Source: Desulfobacteraceae bacterium (GTDB lineage Bacteria > Desulfobacterota > Desulfobacteria > Desulfobacterales > DAOWNP01). From it: a stretch of 9,496 nt of DNA. Made by a program: the position numbers and the translations under genes. Below, piece after piece: positions 1 through 6,486 of this stretch. The stretch lies in the NCBI GenBank assembly GCA_030642545.1, contig DAOWNP010000078.1, positions 1-9,496 of the forward strand, written 5' to 3'. Position 1 is the first letter of the stretch, and each line of letters begins with the position of its first letter. The notes under the pieces were generated by a model. That model was not told the DNA's origin. It made no database searches and worked only from the letters and a program-made list of their open reading frames with translations.

Positions 1-45
1 ACTGATAACTAATAACTAATAACTGATAACTGATAACTGATAACT
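1..45. repeat. Heptanucleotide tandem repeat, ACTRATA x6
   Basis: Six consecutive 7-bp units (ACTGATA, ACTAATA, ACTAATA, then ACTGATA three times) plus a partial ACT run from the first base. Another AACTGAT lies just outside at 54-60. Because the period is 7, the TGA and TAA triplets rotate through all three plus-strand frames, so the array cannot be coding on that strand. It lies beyond the 3' end of the chemoreceptor gene and is cut by the window edge, so its full length is unknown. It resembles intergenic short tandem repeats; no function is visible. Confidence 0.9.
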
Positions 46-111
46 CTAAAATGAACTGATCGTAAAGATCATATTATTTGTAAAACCGAAAGGTTATGCC
101 AACATTATTTT

Positions 112-1776
112 TTACACCTTAAATCTACCTGCCATCTCTTTTAATTGTTTAGAGAGAGTGCTTAATTCGTCAGCATTCAGGTTCACTTGTGAGCTGCTGT
201 TTGAAATCTCACCGGCTGATTGATTAACATCTGAGATATCTTTTGCAATTTCTTTTGAAACAGCAGAACTTTGAGTAACATTTTCAGTTACCTCTTGTAT
301 GCCCTGAGATGCCTGAGTAACATTTTCTGCTATTTCACTGCTTGTTGCAGATTGTTCTTCAACTGCGGTTGCAATGGTTCCAACAATTTCGTTTACATCA
401 TTTATAATTTTTGAAATTTGCTCTATCTCTTTTACAGTATCTGAGGTTGAATTTTGTATTCCACTGATTTTTTCTTTTATTTCAAGTGTGGCTGTAGCAG
501 TTTGTTTTGCCAGCTCCTTAATTTCACTTGCAACTACAGCAAAACCTTTACCAGCATCTCCTGCTCTTGCTGCTTCTATGGTGGCATTTAGGGCAAGTAG
601 ATTTGTCTGATCTGAGATTTCAGTAATGGATTCTGTTACTCTGCCGATCTCATCTGCTGCTTTGCCAAGTTTATCCATACCGGTTGAAGCACTTTTTACC
701 TGTGATACTGCTTCAACTGTTATGTTTCGTGCTTTTTCGGAGTTTTGAGCAATTTCAGTAATAGTTGCGGTCATCTCTTCAGATGCTGCAGCAACCATAC
801 TAAGATTGGTTGCTGCCTGTTCTGTTGCTGCAGCTACTGAAACCATATTTGCGGTCATCTCTTCAGTTGCTGCACTAACTGTATTGGCTTTACCCGAAGT
901 CTGTTCAGCGCCTGTCATCATTTGTTGGGAAATAGCTGAAAGTCCAGTAGAAGATGATGAAAGGGTTTCAACACCTGTATTAATATCTTGAAACATATTC
1001 CTTATATTTTTGCTCATTTCATTCATGGCACTGGCAAGAATTCCGATTTCATCTTTTTGGTCTATACCAAGTGTTTGTGTAAGATCTCCTTCAGACATTT
1101 TTTTGGCAAAATCAACACTTTGTGTTAGAGGATCTGTAATTTTTTTAATTATTATAAAAGTAACAAAAAAAACTAATAATATATTTCCAATTAGCAGGCT
1201 GTATATTATATTTTTTGATGATTTATATAATTTTTCAGCTTTATTGTTTTCTATTTTGGCAACTTCAAGCTGCAGTTCAATTAATTCGGCAAATTTTTCC
1301 GAAACAGGATCAATTACAGAATAAAGTTCCTCAGCTGTATATCTGGTTAGTATAGTTCTGTCTTTGCTTTTGAATATTTTATCTAATTCTGTAACTAACT
1401 CATCTGCTTTTTGCATTAAGGGTTTAGCTTCAGCTATCAGTTTTTTTTCTTTTTTTACAAGTGTTGTTTTAAGATAGGTTCCCCATTTTTCATGAATAAT
1501 CTTTTCTGCCTCTGTTAAATTTGAACTACCTTCAGCCCATGATAGACTCTTGTCTCTTACCTTGTGAGCTGTATCAACAATATTTACTGCATAAAGGTCG
1601 GCAATTATTTTTAACTCTTTAAGTGGTACAACCCTGTCGTAATAAACTGTTTTTAATCCATCACTTATTGTTCCCATGTTATTAATACTGATTAATATTA
1701 TGAATGTTGCAAGTAGTACAATAAAGCTTATCAAAGAATATAAGCGGACTCCGATTTTAATGTCGTTTAATTTCAT
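112..1776 (-). CDS. Methyl-accepting chemotaxis protein (transmembrane chemoreceptor)
   Basis: This 554-residue inner-membrane receptor would sense a ligand in the periplasm and control the CheA/CheW kinase. In order it shows TM1 (about 12-33), a helical periplasmic domain of the four-helix-bundle type (about 35-187), TM2 (about 188-211), a HAMP linker (about 212-263, with ITDPL and the GDL/DEIG elements) and a long cytoplasmic coiled coil. The kinase-contacting hairpin tip is at about 384-425 (QTNLLALNATIEAARAG, then GKGFAVVASEI). Likely methylation pairs are E305/E306, E333/E334 and E473/E474. It ends in RFKV with no NWETF-type tether for CheR or CheB. The ATG start follows AAAGGAG with 6-nt spacing (1783-1789). 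No chemotaxis genes are adjacent, so it is an orphan receptor diverging from the metal-transport pair. The ligand cannot be predicted. No clear terminator is seen beyond the stop. Confidence 0.97.
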   Translation of the reverse strand: MKLNDIKIGVRLYSLISFIVLLATFIILISINNMGTISDGLKTVYYDRVVPLKELKIIADLYAVNIVDTAHKVRDKSLSWAEGSSNLTEAEKIIHEKWGTYLKTTLVKKEKKLIAEAKPLMQKADELVTELDKIFKSKDRTILTRYTAEELYSVIDPVSEKFAELIELQLEVAKIENNKAEKLYKSSKNIIYSLLIGNILLVFFVTFIIIKKITDPLTQSVDFAKKMSEGDLTQTLGIDQKDEIGILASAMNEMSKNIRNMFQDINTGVETLSSSSTGLSAISQQMMTGAEQTSGKANTVSAATEEMTANMVSVAAATEQAATNLSMVAAASEEMTATITEIAQNSEKARNITVEAVSQVKSASTGMDKLGKAADEIGRVTESITEISDQTNLLALNATIEAARAGDAGKGFAVVASEIKELAKQTATATLEIKEKISGIQNSTSDTVKEIEQISKIINDVNEIVGTIATAVEEQSATSSEIAENVTQASQGIQEVTENVTQSSAVSKEIAKDISDVNQSAGEISNSSSQVNLNADELSTLSKQLKEMAGRFKV

Positions 1777-1795
1777 TGTGTGCTCCTTTATATAT

Positions 1796-1826
1796 TTTAT
1801 ACATAAAAAATTAATAAGCTTGACAA
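1796..1826 (-). promoter_or_regulatory. Possible promoter of the chemoreceptor gene
   Basis: On the minus strand TTGTCA (1826-1821) and TATAAA (1801-1796) are separated by 19 nt, just upstream of the AAAGGAG ribosome-binding site. The spacing is long and the region is AT-rich, so chance is a real alternative. The same bases read on the plus strand give TTGACA (1820-1825), so -35 boxes for the two divergent genes could overlap. I see no flagellar sigma-28 consensus here. Confidence 0.3.
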
Positions 1827-1927
1827 AAACTATTTTATTAAGAGAAAATAAAAAGGTTACAATAAATCTTAAAACTTATTTTTTGTATTTATTTACAATT
1901 TTACTCCAAACCCAAAGAAAAAAATTT

Positions 1928-2596
1928 TTGAAAATTCATATAAGGTTAATTCAAACAGTATTAAGTTTTTTCTGTAAAAATATAGCTATACAGAAAAAAA
2001 TAACTATTATAATTATTATGAGTATTACTTTTTTGTCACTATTTTGTAAAACTGTTCAATCTCATCCACATGTGTTTATAGTCCAGTATATAAAAATCAG
2101 TTTTGATGATAAAGGGCTTGAAGGATTTAATATCCAATGGTATTTTGATGATATGTATACCAGTATGATTGTTAATGATTACGATAAAAATCAAAATAAA
2201 ATCTTAGAAAAAAATGAAGTTGCAGTAATTAAAAAAGAAGCATTTTCATATCTATCTAATTATAATTATTTTATTTTTATAAAGATTGATAATAAACCTT
2301 TTGCTGTTAAATTTATTAAGAATTTTTCTGCTAAACTACAAAAGGGGAAATTGATTTATGAATTTTTTGTACCTTGTCATGTATCTGCTATAAAGTCTGC
2401 AAAACATATTGTAGTTGCTACATATGATCCAACATATTACAGTGCTGTTTTCTTTGCAAAAAACAGTATTGAGTTGTTAAATAATGCTAACGCATTTGAA
2501 ATAAAAACAGTTATTAAAGAAGATAAATCAACCTTAATATATTTTGATATGATAAACCCTATGGCACTATTTTTAGATTTTCGTATAAAACAATGA
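1928..2596 (+). CDS. DUF1007-family secreted protein, partner of the NicO metal permease
   Basis: A 222-residue protein when read from the TTG at 1928. It would be exported and cleaved before HPHVF (residues 46-50), the usual mature N-terminus of the family. Family hallmarks are visible: the W-x-FDDMY segment, an EF-hand-like loop at residues 86-97 (D, N, N and a final E at positions 1, 3, 5 and 12) and the YDPTYY motif near the C-terminus. DUF1007 proteins are commonly encoded beside NicO permeases, as here, and are thought to be periplasmic accessories in nickel/cobalt transport; the exact role is not established. The start is uncertain. ATG 2018 has no Shine-Dalgarno sequence and leaves too short a hydrophobic core for a signal peptide. 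TTG 1928 has only a weak AAAGAA upstream but supplies lysines and the full hydrophobic stretch. The open frame extends further back only because it overlaps the opposite-strand gene. Confidence 0.8.
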   Translation: MKIHIRLIQTVLSFFCKNIAIQKKITIIIIMSITFLSLFCKTVQSHPHVFIVQYIKISFDDKGLEGFNIQWYFDDMYTSMIVNDYDKNQNKILEKNEVAVIKKEAFSYLSNYNYFIFIKIDNKPFAVKFIKNFSAKLQKGKLIYEFFVPCHVSAIKSAKHIVVATYDPTYYSAVFFAKNSIELLNNANAFEIKTVIKEDKSTLIYFDMINPMALFLDFRIKQ

Positions 2597-3483
2597 AACA
2601 GGCTAAAATTTTTCTTATTTTATTTATTATATTATCTGTTATTTCTCTATCTTATGCTTCTAATCCTTTTACTACAAAAACCAAAAACAAGCAAACCGAA
2701 TCATCATCTTTTTTTAAAAGTAAATTTTTTGTGAAAATAATTATATACCAGCATTTTTTGAAAGAAAAAATATCTTCTTTGGCAAGACAGGCAAAAGAGA
2801 CCAAAAGTATACGGCCATTTATCTTTCTGATTATGATAGCTTTTGCTTATGGTGTAATTCATGCGGTTGGACCGGGACATGGCAAGGCTATTTCTTTGTC
2901 ATATGTGTTTGCACAAAATCCTACATATACTCATAGTATACTTTTTGGTGCTTCTATGGCACTATTTCACGGTATTTCCGGTATACTCTTTGTACTTATT
3001 GTACGTATGGTTTTAAATGCCAGTATTAGCCACAATCTTGAAAATATTACTCATATTACTCAAATTGTCAGTTATAGTATTATTATTTGTTTTGGCTTGG
3101 GAATTGTTATTTATAATATAAATAAATTAATAAAAAGTAAAAATAAAAGCCAGAATAATAAGCCCAAAAAACAATATGTTAATCCTGTTCTATCTGCGGT
3201 TGTGGTTGGTAGTATCCCGTGTCCTGCTGTTGTGATGGTCATGTTATTTGCAATATCAATTGATCTGATTTTTTTAGGTATAATATTAGGACTTGCAATT
3301 TCTATTGGTATGGCTTTGACTATATCAGTTATTATAATAATTGCTATATCTGGTAAAAATGCTTCATTTTTTGTAATAAGGAAAAAAAACAGGCTGGCAG
3401 TTCTTGTGGAAAAATGGGTTGAAATATTTGCAGGTATAGTGTTAATGATACTGGGAATATTATTCTTGGGAGCTGTTTTATAG
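2593..3483 (+). CDS. NicO-family nickel/cobalt transporter (COG2215-like permease)
   Basis: A 296-residue polytopic inner-membrane protein that would move Ni2+ or Co2+. Residues 1-22 look like a signal or first membrane segment, followed by SNPF, a typical N-terminal feature of the family. About six membrane segments follow (near 75-95, 112-138, 155-175, 197-220, 222-252 and 273-296). The metal-site signatures are HAVGPGHGK (90-98), ALFHGISG (123-130) and GSIPCPA (206-212). The cytoplasmic loop at about 178-196 is rich in Lys and Asn rather than His, unlike E. coli RcnA. Its ATG overlaps the upstream stop as ATGA and has no Shine-Dalgarno sequence, so translation is probably coupled to the DUF1007 gene. 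Whether it imports or exports metal cannot be told from sequence, and no nickel enzyme gene lies nearby. Membership of the family is secure; the substrate is inferred. Confidence 0.92.
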   Translation: MKQAKIFLILFIILSVISLSYASNPFTTKTKNKQTESSSFFKSKFFVKIIIYQHFLKEKISSLARQAKETKSIRPFIFLIMIAFAYGVIHAVGPGHGKAISLSYVFAQNPTYTHSILFGASMALFHGISGILFVLIVRMVLNASISHNLENITHITQIVSYSIIICFGLGIVIYNINKLIKSKNKSQNNKPKKQYVNPVLSAVVVGSIPCPAVVMVMLFAISIDLIFLGIILGLAISIGMALTISVIIIIAISGKNASFFVIRKKNRLAVLVEKWVEIFAGIVLMILGILFLGAVL

Positions 3484-3545
3484 TTGAATGATATGAAAAT
3501 TTAGTGGACAAAATTTGTTTCTAAGTTATTTATTTGAAATTAAGC

Positions 3546-3575
3546 TTGACTTTTAAATAAATAAAATATTATACA
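3546..3575 (+). promoter_or_regulatory. Probable sigma-70-type promoter of hisB
   Basis: TTGACT (3546-3551) is followed by overlapping -10 candidates: TATTAT (3567-3572, 15-nt spacer), TTATAC (3569-3574, 17 nt) and TATACA (3570-3575, 18 nt). A start near 3582 would give a leader of about 35 nt before the hisB ATG. The -35 box sits in a GCTTGAC context also seen at 1818 and 8242. I see no operator or attenuator. Confidence 0.5.
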
Positions 3576-3617
3576 TATATATAATAACTATTTTATTATT
3601 TTTGAGATCATTTAAAA

Positions 3618-4205
3618 ATGCCCCGTTCTTATACTATTGAAAGAAAAACCAGCGAAACTGAAATAAAGGTAGAGATTGACATAGATGGTTCTGGAGATCA
3701 TAAAATATCAACAGGAATACCATTTTTTGATCATATGCTTACTCTTTTTGCTTTGCATGGATTTTTTAATCTGTTTGTAGATGCCAAAGGCGATTTGGAA
3801 GTAGATTCGCATCATACTGTTGAAGATGTTGGTATTGTTCTTGGTACTGCTATAAACAAAGCACTTGGTAAGCGAAAGCATATTAAACGTTACGGGCATG
3901 CTGTAACACCTATGGACGAGGCTTTAACCGAGGTTACTGTTGATTTTTCCAACAGACCGTTTCTTGTATATAATCTTCCTGAAGCATCTTTTAATGACTA
4001 TAAATTTAATATTCATATTGCTAAGGAGTTTTTTTATGCATTTTCAGTTAATGCCAAAATAAATCTCCATATAAACGGTGTTTATGGGAATAATGAGCAT
4101 CATATTATTGAATCTGTATTTAAATCGCTGGGAAGAGCTCTTGATCAGGCTACTCTGATTGATAAAAGAATTTTGTCTTACCAGTCAACTAAAGGTATAA
4201 TTTAA
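3618..4205 (+). CDS. hisB: Imidazoleglycerol-phosphate dehydratase
   Basis: This cytosolic enzyme (EC 4.2.1.19) dehydrates imidazole glycerol phosphate to imidazole acetol phosphate in histidine synthesis. At 195 residues it is the monofunctional form, without the phosphatase domain fused in E. coli HisB. The two manganese-binding repeats are intact: FFDHML (36-41, H39), DSHHTVEDVG (63-72, with H65, H66, E69), H133 ahead of KEFFYAF, and NEHHIIES (159-166, with H161, H162, E165). The PMDEAL, SNRPF and C-terminal STKG signatures are also present. No other his gene flanks it, so the pathway genes are dispersed or at least not contiguous here. The ribosome-binding site is weak (GAGA at 3604-3607). 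The stop is followed by a long gap with no clear terminator. Confidence 0.97.
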   Translation: MPRSYTIERKTSETEIKVEIDIDGSGDHKISTGIPFFDHMLTLFALHGFFNLFVDAKGDLEVDSHHTVEDVGIVLGTAINKALGKRKHIKRYGHAVTPMDEALTEVTVDFSNRPFLVYNLPEASFNDYKFNIHIAKEFFYAFSVNAKINLHINGVYGNNEHHIIESVFKSLGRALDQATLIDKRILSYQSTKGII

Positions 4206-4316
4206 TAGTTTATCATTAGGAAGTTATTTCATACATGTTACTTGCAGATTGACATTTCTTGTTTCTAAAAGTTTTTAAGAAAAATCCTCTTTATCTTTTT
4301 TATTTAAAAAAACCTC

Positions 4317-4345
4317 TTGACAATAATTTAGTATCTAATTACAAT
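4317..4345 (+). promoter_or_regulatory. Near-consensus sigma-70 promoter upstream of the dnaG operon
   Basis: TTGACA (4317-4322), a 17-nt spacer and TACAAT (4340-4345) make the best promoter match in the window, one base from full consensus. Transcription would begin near 4352, leaving a leader of about 325 nt before the dnaG TTG. The first translatable element on that transcript is the small ORF at 4406. Confidence 0.65.
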
Positions 4346-4405
4346 AAAAAATTTTTGAATTACAATATCAAATTTTAAACATTTTTATCTCTAATTAGGT
4401 AAAGA

Positions 4406-4516
4406 ATGAATAATATAAATATTATAGACAGTCATATAAATAATTTCACTGTGTTATCGGTCGAAGATATACTTTTAGTATTGTCTCCTATAGCAAGGCC
4501 TTGTGCCAATTTTTAA
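4406..4516 (+). CDS. Possible small protein or leader peptide, 36 aa, unrecognised
   Basis: An ATG preceded by AGG (4397-4399, 6-nt spacing) opens a 36-codon frame ending in TAA at 4514-4516. It begins about 54 nt after the predicted start of the strong promoter. The product has a short hydrophobic patch around SVEDILLVLSPIA and no signal peptide or motif I recognise. The stop lies directly after a T5 run (4510-4514). In the -1 frame the reading stays open to a TAG at 4564-4566, which would make a product of about 53 residues. It could be a real small protein, a leader peptide, a gene with a frameshift, or chance in AT-rich DNA; no function is assigned. Confidence 0.25.
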   Translation: MNNINIIDSHINNFTVLSVEDILLVLSPIARPCANF

Positions 4517-4535
4517 AATCGGATAATTGTGTGAC

Positions 4536-4553
4536 AATCTATATATATAGATT
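4536..4553. repeat. Perfect 18-bp palindrome AATCTATATATATAGATT
   Basis: The two 9-base halves are exact reverse complements with no spacer. Immediately before it and overlapping its first three bases is a small inverted repeat, ATTGT-gtg-ACAAT (4526-4538). Spacerless symmetry fits a DNA-binding site better than an RNA hairpin. The core is alternating AT, which forms palindromes easily by chance in such a genome. Confidence 0.6.
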
Positions 4554-4555
4554 AA

Positions 4556-4584
4556 TTGACCGTTAGCTAATATTTTTCTGTTAT
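4556..4584 (+). promoter_or_regulatory. Possible second dnaG promoter
   Basis: TTGACC (4556-4561) and TGTTAT (4579-4584) are separated by 17 nt, directly after the 18-bp palindrome. Initiation would fall near 4591, about 87 nt before the dnaG TTG. The -10 match is only moderate, so this is a weak call. Confidence 0.3.
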
Positions 4585-4609
4585 TTTTTAAAGATGGAAA
4601 CTGTTTGAT

Positions 4610-4630
4610 TCTGCTGTATCTGCTGTATCT
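4610..4630. repeat. Tandem duplication of a 9-bp unit (TCTGCTGTA x2)
   Basis: Two adjacent exact copies of TCTGCTGTA are followed by TCT. It is more GC-rich than its surroundings and lies about 50 nt upstream of the dnaG start. It may be replication slippage or a paired binding site. Confidence 0.6.
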
Positions 4631-4666
4631 TTTAAGTCCGTTTAAAAAAGCCTTATAATTTAATGT

Positions 4667-4672
4667 CGGAGG
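4667..4672 (+). promoter_or_regulatory. Ribosome-binding site that fixes the dnaG start at TTG 4678
   Basis: CGGAGG is a strong Shine-Dalgarno sequence, 5 nt upstream of TTG 4678. It lies inside codons 2 and 3 of the longer alternative that begins at ATG 4663, so it could not serve that start. ATG 4663 has no ribosome-binding site of its own. Confidence 0.75.
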
Positions 4673-4677
4673 TTTTT

Positions 4678-6486
4678 TTGGCAGTATTTATTTCTAAAAA
4701 TGAAATTAATAAAATAAAGTATTCATCTGATATTGTCGATGTAATATCAGATTATGTGATTTTGAAAAAATCAGGGAATAATTATTTTGGTCTTTGTCCG
4801 TTTCATACAGAAAAAACTCCTTCATTTGCTGTAGATCCTTCTAAACAAATTTTTCATTGTTATGGATGTAAAACAAGCGGAGATGTAATAAGTTTTTTAA
4901 TGCAAATTGAATCTATTTCTTTTGTTGATGCAGCTAATAAACTGTCTATGCGTTATGGAATTATTATATCCTCTGATAATAAAACACATAATAAAGCAAA
5001 AGAAGAGTATTCAAAAAAAGAGAAGATGCTTGAAATTAATAAGACAGCATTAAGTTTTTATATTGAAAATCTTAAAGAAGAAAGGGCAGTTGATGCACGA
5101 AAATATCTTTTGAATCGTAATATTAATAGAGAAGTGTCTGATGAATTTTCAATAGGATATGCTGATAGCCAGTGGAATAGTCTTTTAAATCTGTTTAAAA
5201 AAAAAAGGATAGATCTTGGTCTTGCTGAAAAGACAGGTCTGATTATTAATAAAAACGGACGATTTTATGACCGGTTCAGAAACAGGATAATGTTTCCTGT
5301 TTTTAATATCAGAAAGGAGGTAATTGGTTTTGGAGGGCGGGTATTAGATGATTCAAAACCTAAATATTTAAATTCACCCGAATCAATTCTTTTTGATAAA
5401 AAAAAAACACTTTACGGGATTGAAAAAGCAAAAGAGTGTAGCAGAAAAGCCGGAGAGATTTTTATTGTTGAAGGGTATACTGATGTTATATCTCTTTTTA
5501 AACATGGAATTTTAAATAGTGTCGCTACATTAGGGACAGCATTGAGTAAAGAGCATGTAAGGCTGCTTAAGGGCTTTGTAAAAAAAATTTTTCTTGTATA
5601 CGATAGTGATGCAGCAGGATTAAGTGCAGCAAAAAAAAGTATTGCTATTTTTAATAATGAATTTGTTTTGGCAAAATTTATTGTTTTAAAAGAAGGATAT
5701 GACCCTGATAATTTTTTAGAAAAATTTGGTGTTGATTCTTTTTATAAAGCATCAACAAAAGCATTAGACTCTTTTTCTTTTATGATGGAATCACAAATAA
5801 AAATAAATGGAGACTCTGTTGAAGGAAAAGTTGCAACAATTTCAGAGCTTGCAGCATATTTATCGTTGATAAGTGATAACTTGGCAAGATCTTTGTATGT
5901 AAAAAAGATAGCAGAAAAAATGGAGATTTCAGAGCGAGTTGTATTAGATAAAGTTAATAAAAAGCTAAATGATGATTTGAAATATAATAAACCTGTTAAA
6001 AATGATTTTTCTTTATTACAGGAAAAAGCAAATCTAACAGGTATGGAAAAGCTTGAAAAAAAGATAATTGGAATGATGCTTCAAAATAAAAAAATTTTAC
6101 CTGAAATTATCTATAGAAAAGTTATAGAGAAATTTCAAAATAAAGAGTTGAAAGACCTTGGGAAAAAAATCATTAATTTTAAGAGTGATGATGTTAATGA
6201 TTTCTTATTAAATATCAGCGATTTAAAACAAAAAAGTATTATTGCGGCAATATTGATTTATGATGAAAACTGGAGTGAAAAAAATTGTTTTAAATTAATA
6301 AATCAGTTTGAGGCAAGTCACAATATTAAAAGTATTAGAAACAGTAACGATTTACTTAAACAAATTAAAACAGCTGAAAGTAAAAAAGATCATAAGTTAC
6401 TTTTAAAATTATTAGGGGATTGGCAAATCCAGGTCAATAAAACTGCTGGGATAAACGTTGAATCTGCAGGAGATAAATTTATATGA
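4678..6486 (+). CDS. dnaG: DNA primase
   Basis: DnaG makes the RNA primers for chromosome replication and works with the replicative helicase at the fork. Read from TTG 4678 it has 602 residues, a normal length. The N-terminal zinc-binding domain has C40, H43, C61 and C64 (CPFH, then CYGC). The core carries RFRNRIMFPVFN (199-210), GFGGRVL (217-223) and LNSPES (231-236). The TOPRIM catalytic site has E265 in VEGYTD plus D309 and D311 in YDSDAAG. The C-terminal part (about 450-590) corresponds to the poorly conserved helicase-binding domain. The TTG start is chosen for its CGGAGG site and because the protein then begins MAVFISKNEI, close to the family's usual N-terminus. ATG 4663 would add only five residues. 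It overlaps rpoD by ATGA. The usual rpsU neighbour is absent upstream; hisB lies there instead. Confidence 0.97.
   Translation: MAVFISKNEINKIKYSSDIVDVISDYVILKKSGNNYFGLCPFHTEKTPSFAVDPSKQIFHCYGCKTSGDVISFLMQIESISFVDAANKLSMRYGIIISSDNKTHNKAKEEYSKKEKMLEINKTALSFYIENLKEERAVDARKYLLNRNINREVSDEFSIGYADSQWNSLLNLFKKKRIDLGLAEKTGLIINKNGRFYDRFRNRIMFPVFNIRKEVIGFGGRVLDDSKPKYLNSPESILFDKKKTLYGIEKAKECSRKAGEIFIVEGYTDVISLFKHGILNSVATLGTALSKEHVRLLKGFVKKIFLVYDSDAAGLSAAKKSIAIFNNEFVLAKFIVLKEGYDPDNFLEKFGVDSFYKASTKALDSFSFMMESQIKINGDSVEGKVATISELAAYLSLISDNLARSLYVKKIAEKMEISERVVLDKVNKKLNDDLKYNKPVKNDFSLLQEKANLTGMEKLEKKIIGMMLQNKKILPEIIYRKVIEKFQNKELKDLGKKIINFKSDDVNDFLLNISDLKQKSIIAAILIYDENWSEKNCFKLINQFEASHNIKSIRNSNDLLKQIKTAESKKDHKLLLKLLGDWQIQVNKTAGINVESAGDKFI

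Larger units (their letters stand above)
4206..4677 (+). other. Gene-poor region upstream of dnaG
   Basis: These 472 bases between hisB and dnaG contain no recognised gene. They hold a near-consensus promoter (4317-4345), a 36-codon ORF (4406-4516), a perfect palindrome (4536-4553), a weaker promoter-like pair (4556-4584), a 9-bp tandem duplication (4610-4630) and, at the end, a TATAAT (4654-4659) directly before the dnaG ribosome-binding site. Two readings fit: a long regulated 5' leader for dnaG-rpoD, or decayed sequence left by a lost gene. I see no strong terminator-like hairpin within it. Confidence 0.6.

Noticed and set aside
1..45. CRISPR array
   Set aside because: The 7-bp units are directly adjacent with no spacers, and no cas gene is present.
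57..110. Terminator for the chemoreceptor gene (TGATC/GATCA and AACC-gaaa-GGTT stems)
   Set aside because: The stems are only 4 to 5 bp and neither is followed by a T tract on the minus strand.
374..1324. Plus-strand open frames of 61 to 104 codons inside the chemoreceptor region
   Set aside because: They lie antisense to an intact, strongly motif-supported chemoreceptor and have no ribosome-binding sites or recognisable products.
1676..1927. Extension of the DUF1007 gene back to ATG 1676 (306 codons)
   Set aside because: The extension runs antisense through the first codons of the chemoreceptor and through intergenic promoter DNA, and precedes the signal peptide. The frame is open only for lack of a stop.
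3708..3899. Minus-strand open frame of 63 codons
   Set aside because: It is wholly antisense to hisB, whose catalytic motifs are intact.
4249..4278. TTGACA at 4249-4254 as a further promoter
   Set aside because: There is no acceptable -10 at 16 to 18 nt spacing; only T-rich sequence follows.
4262..4282. Terminator for hisB (TTTCT/AGAAA pairing)
   Set aside because: The stem is weak and bulged with almost no loop, and is made of T and A runs that would arise by chance here.
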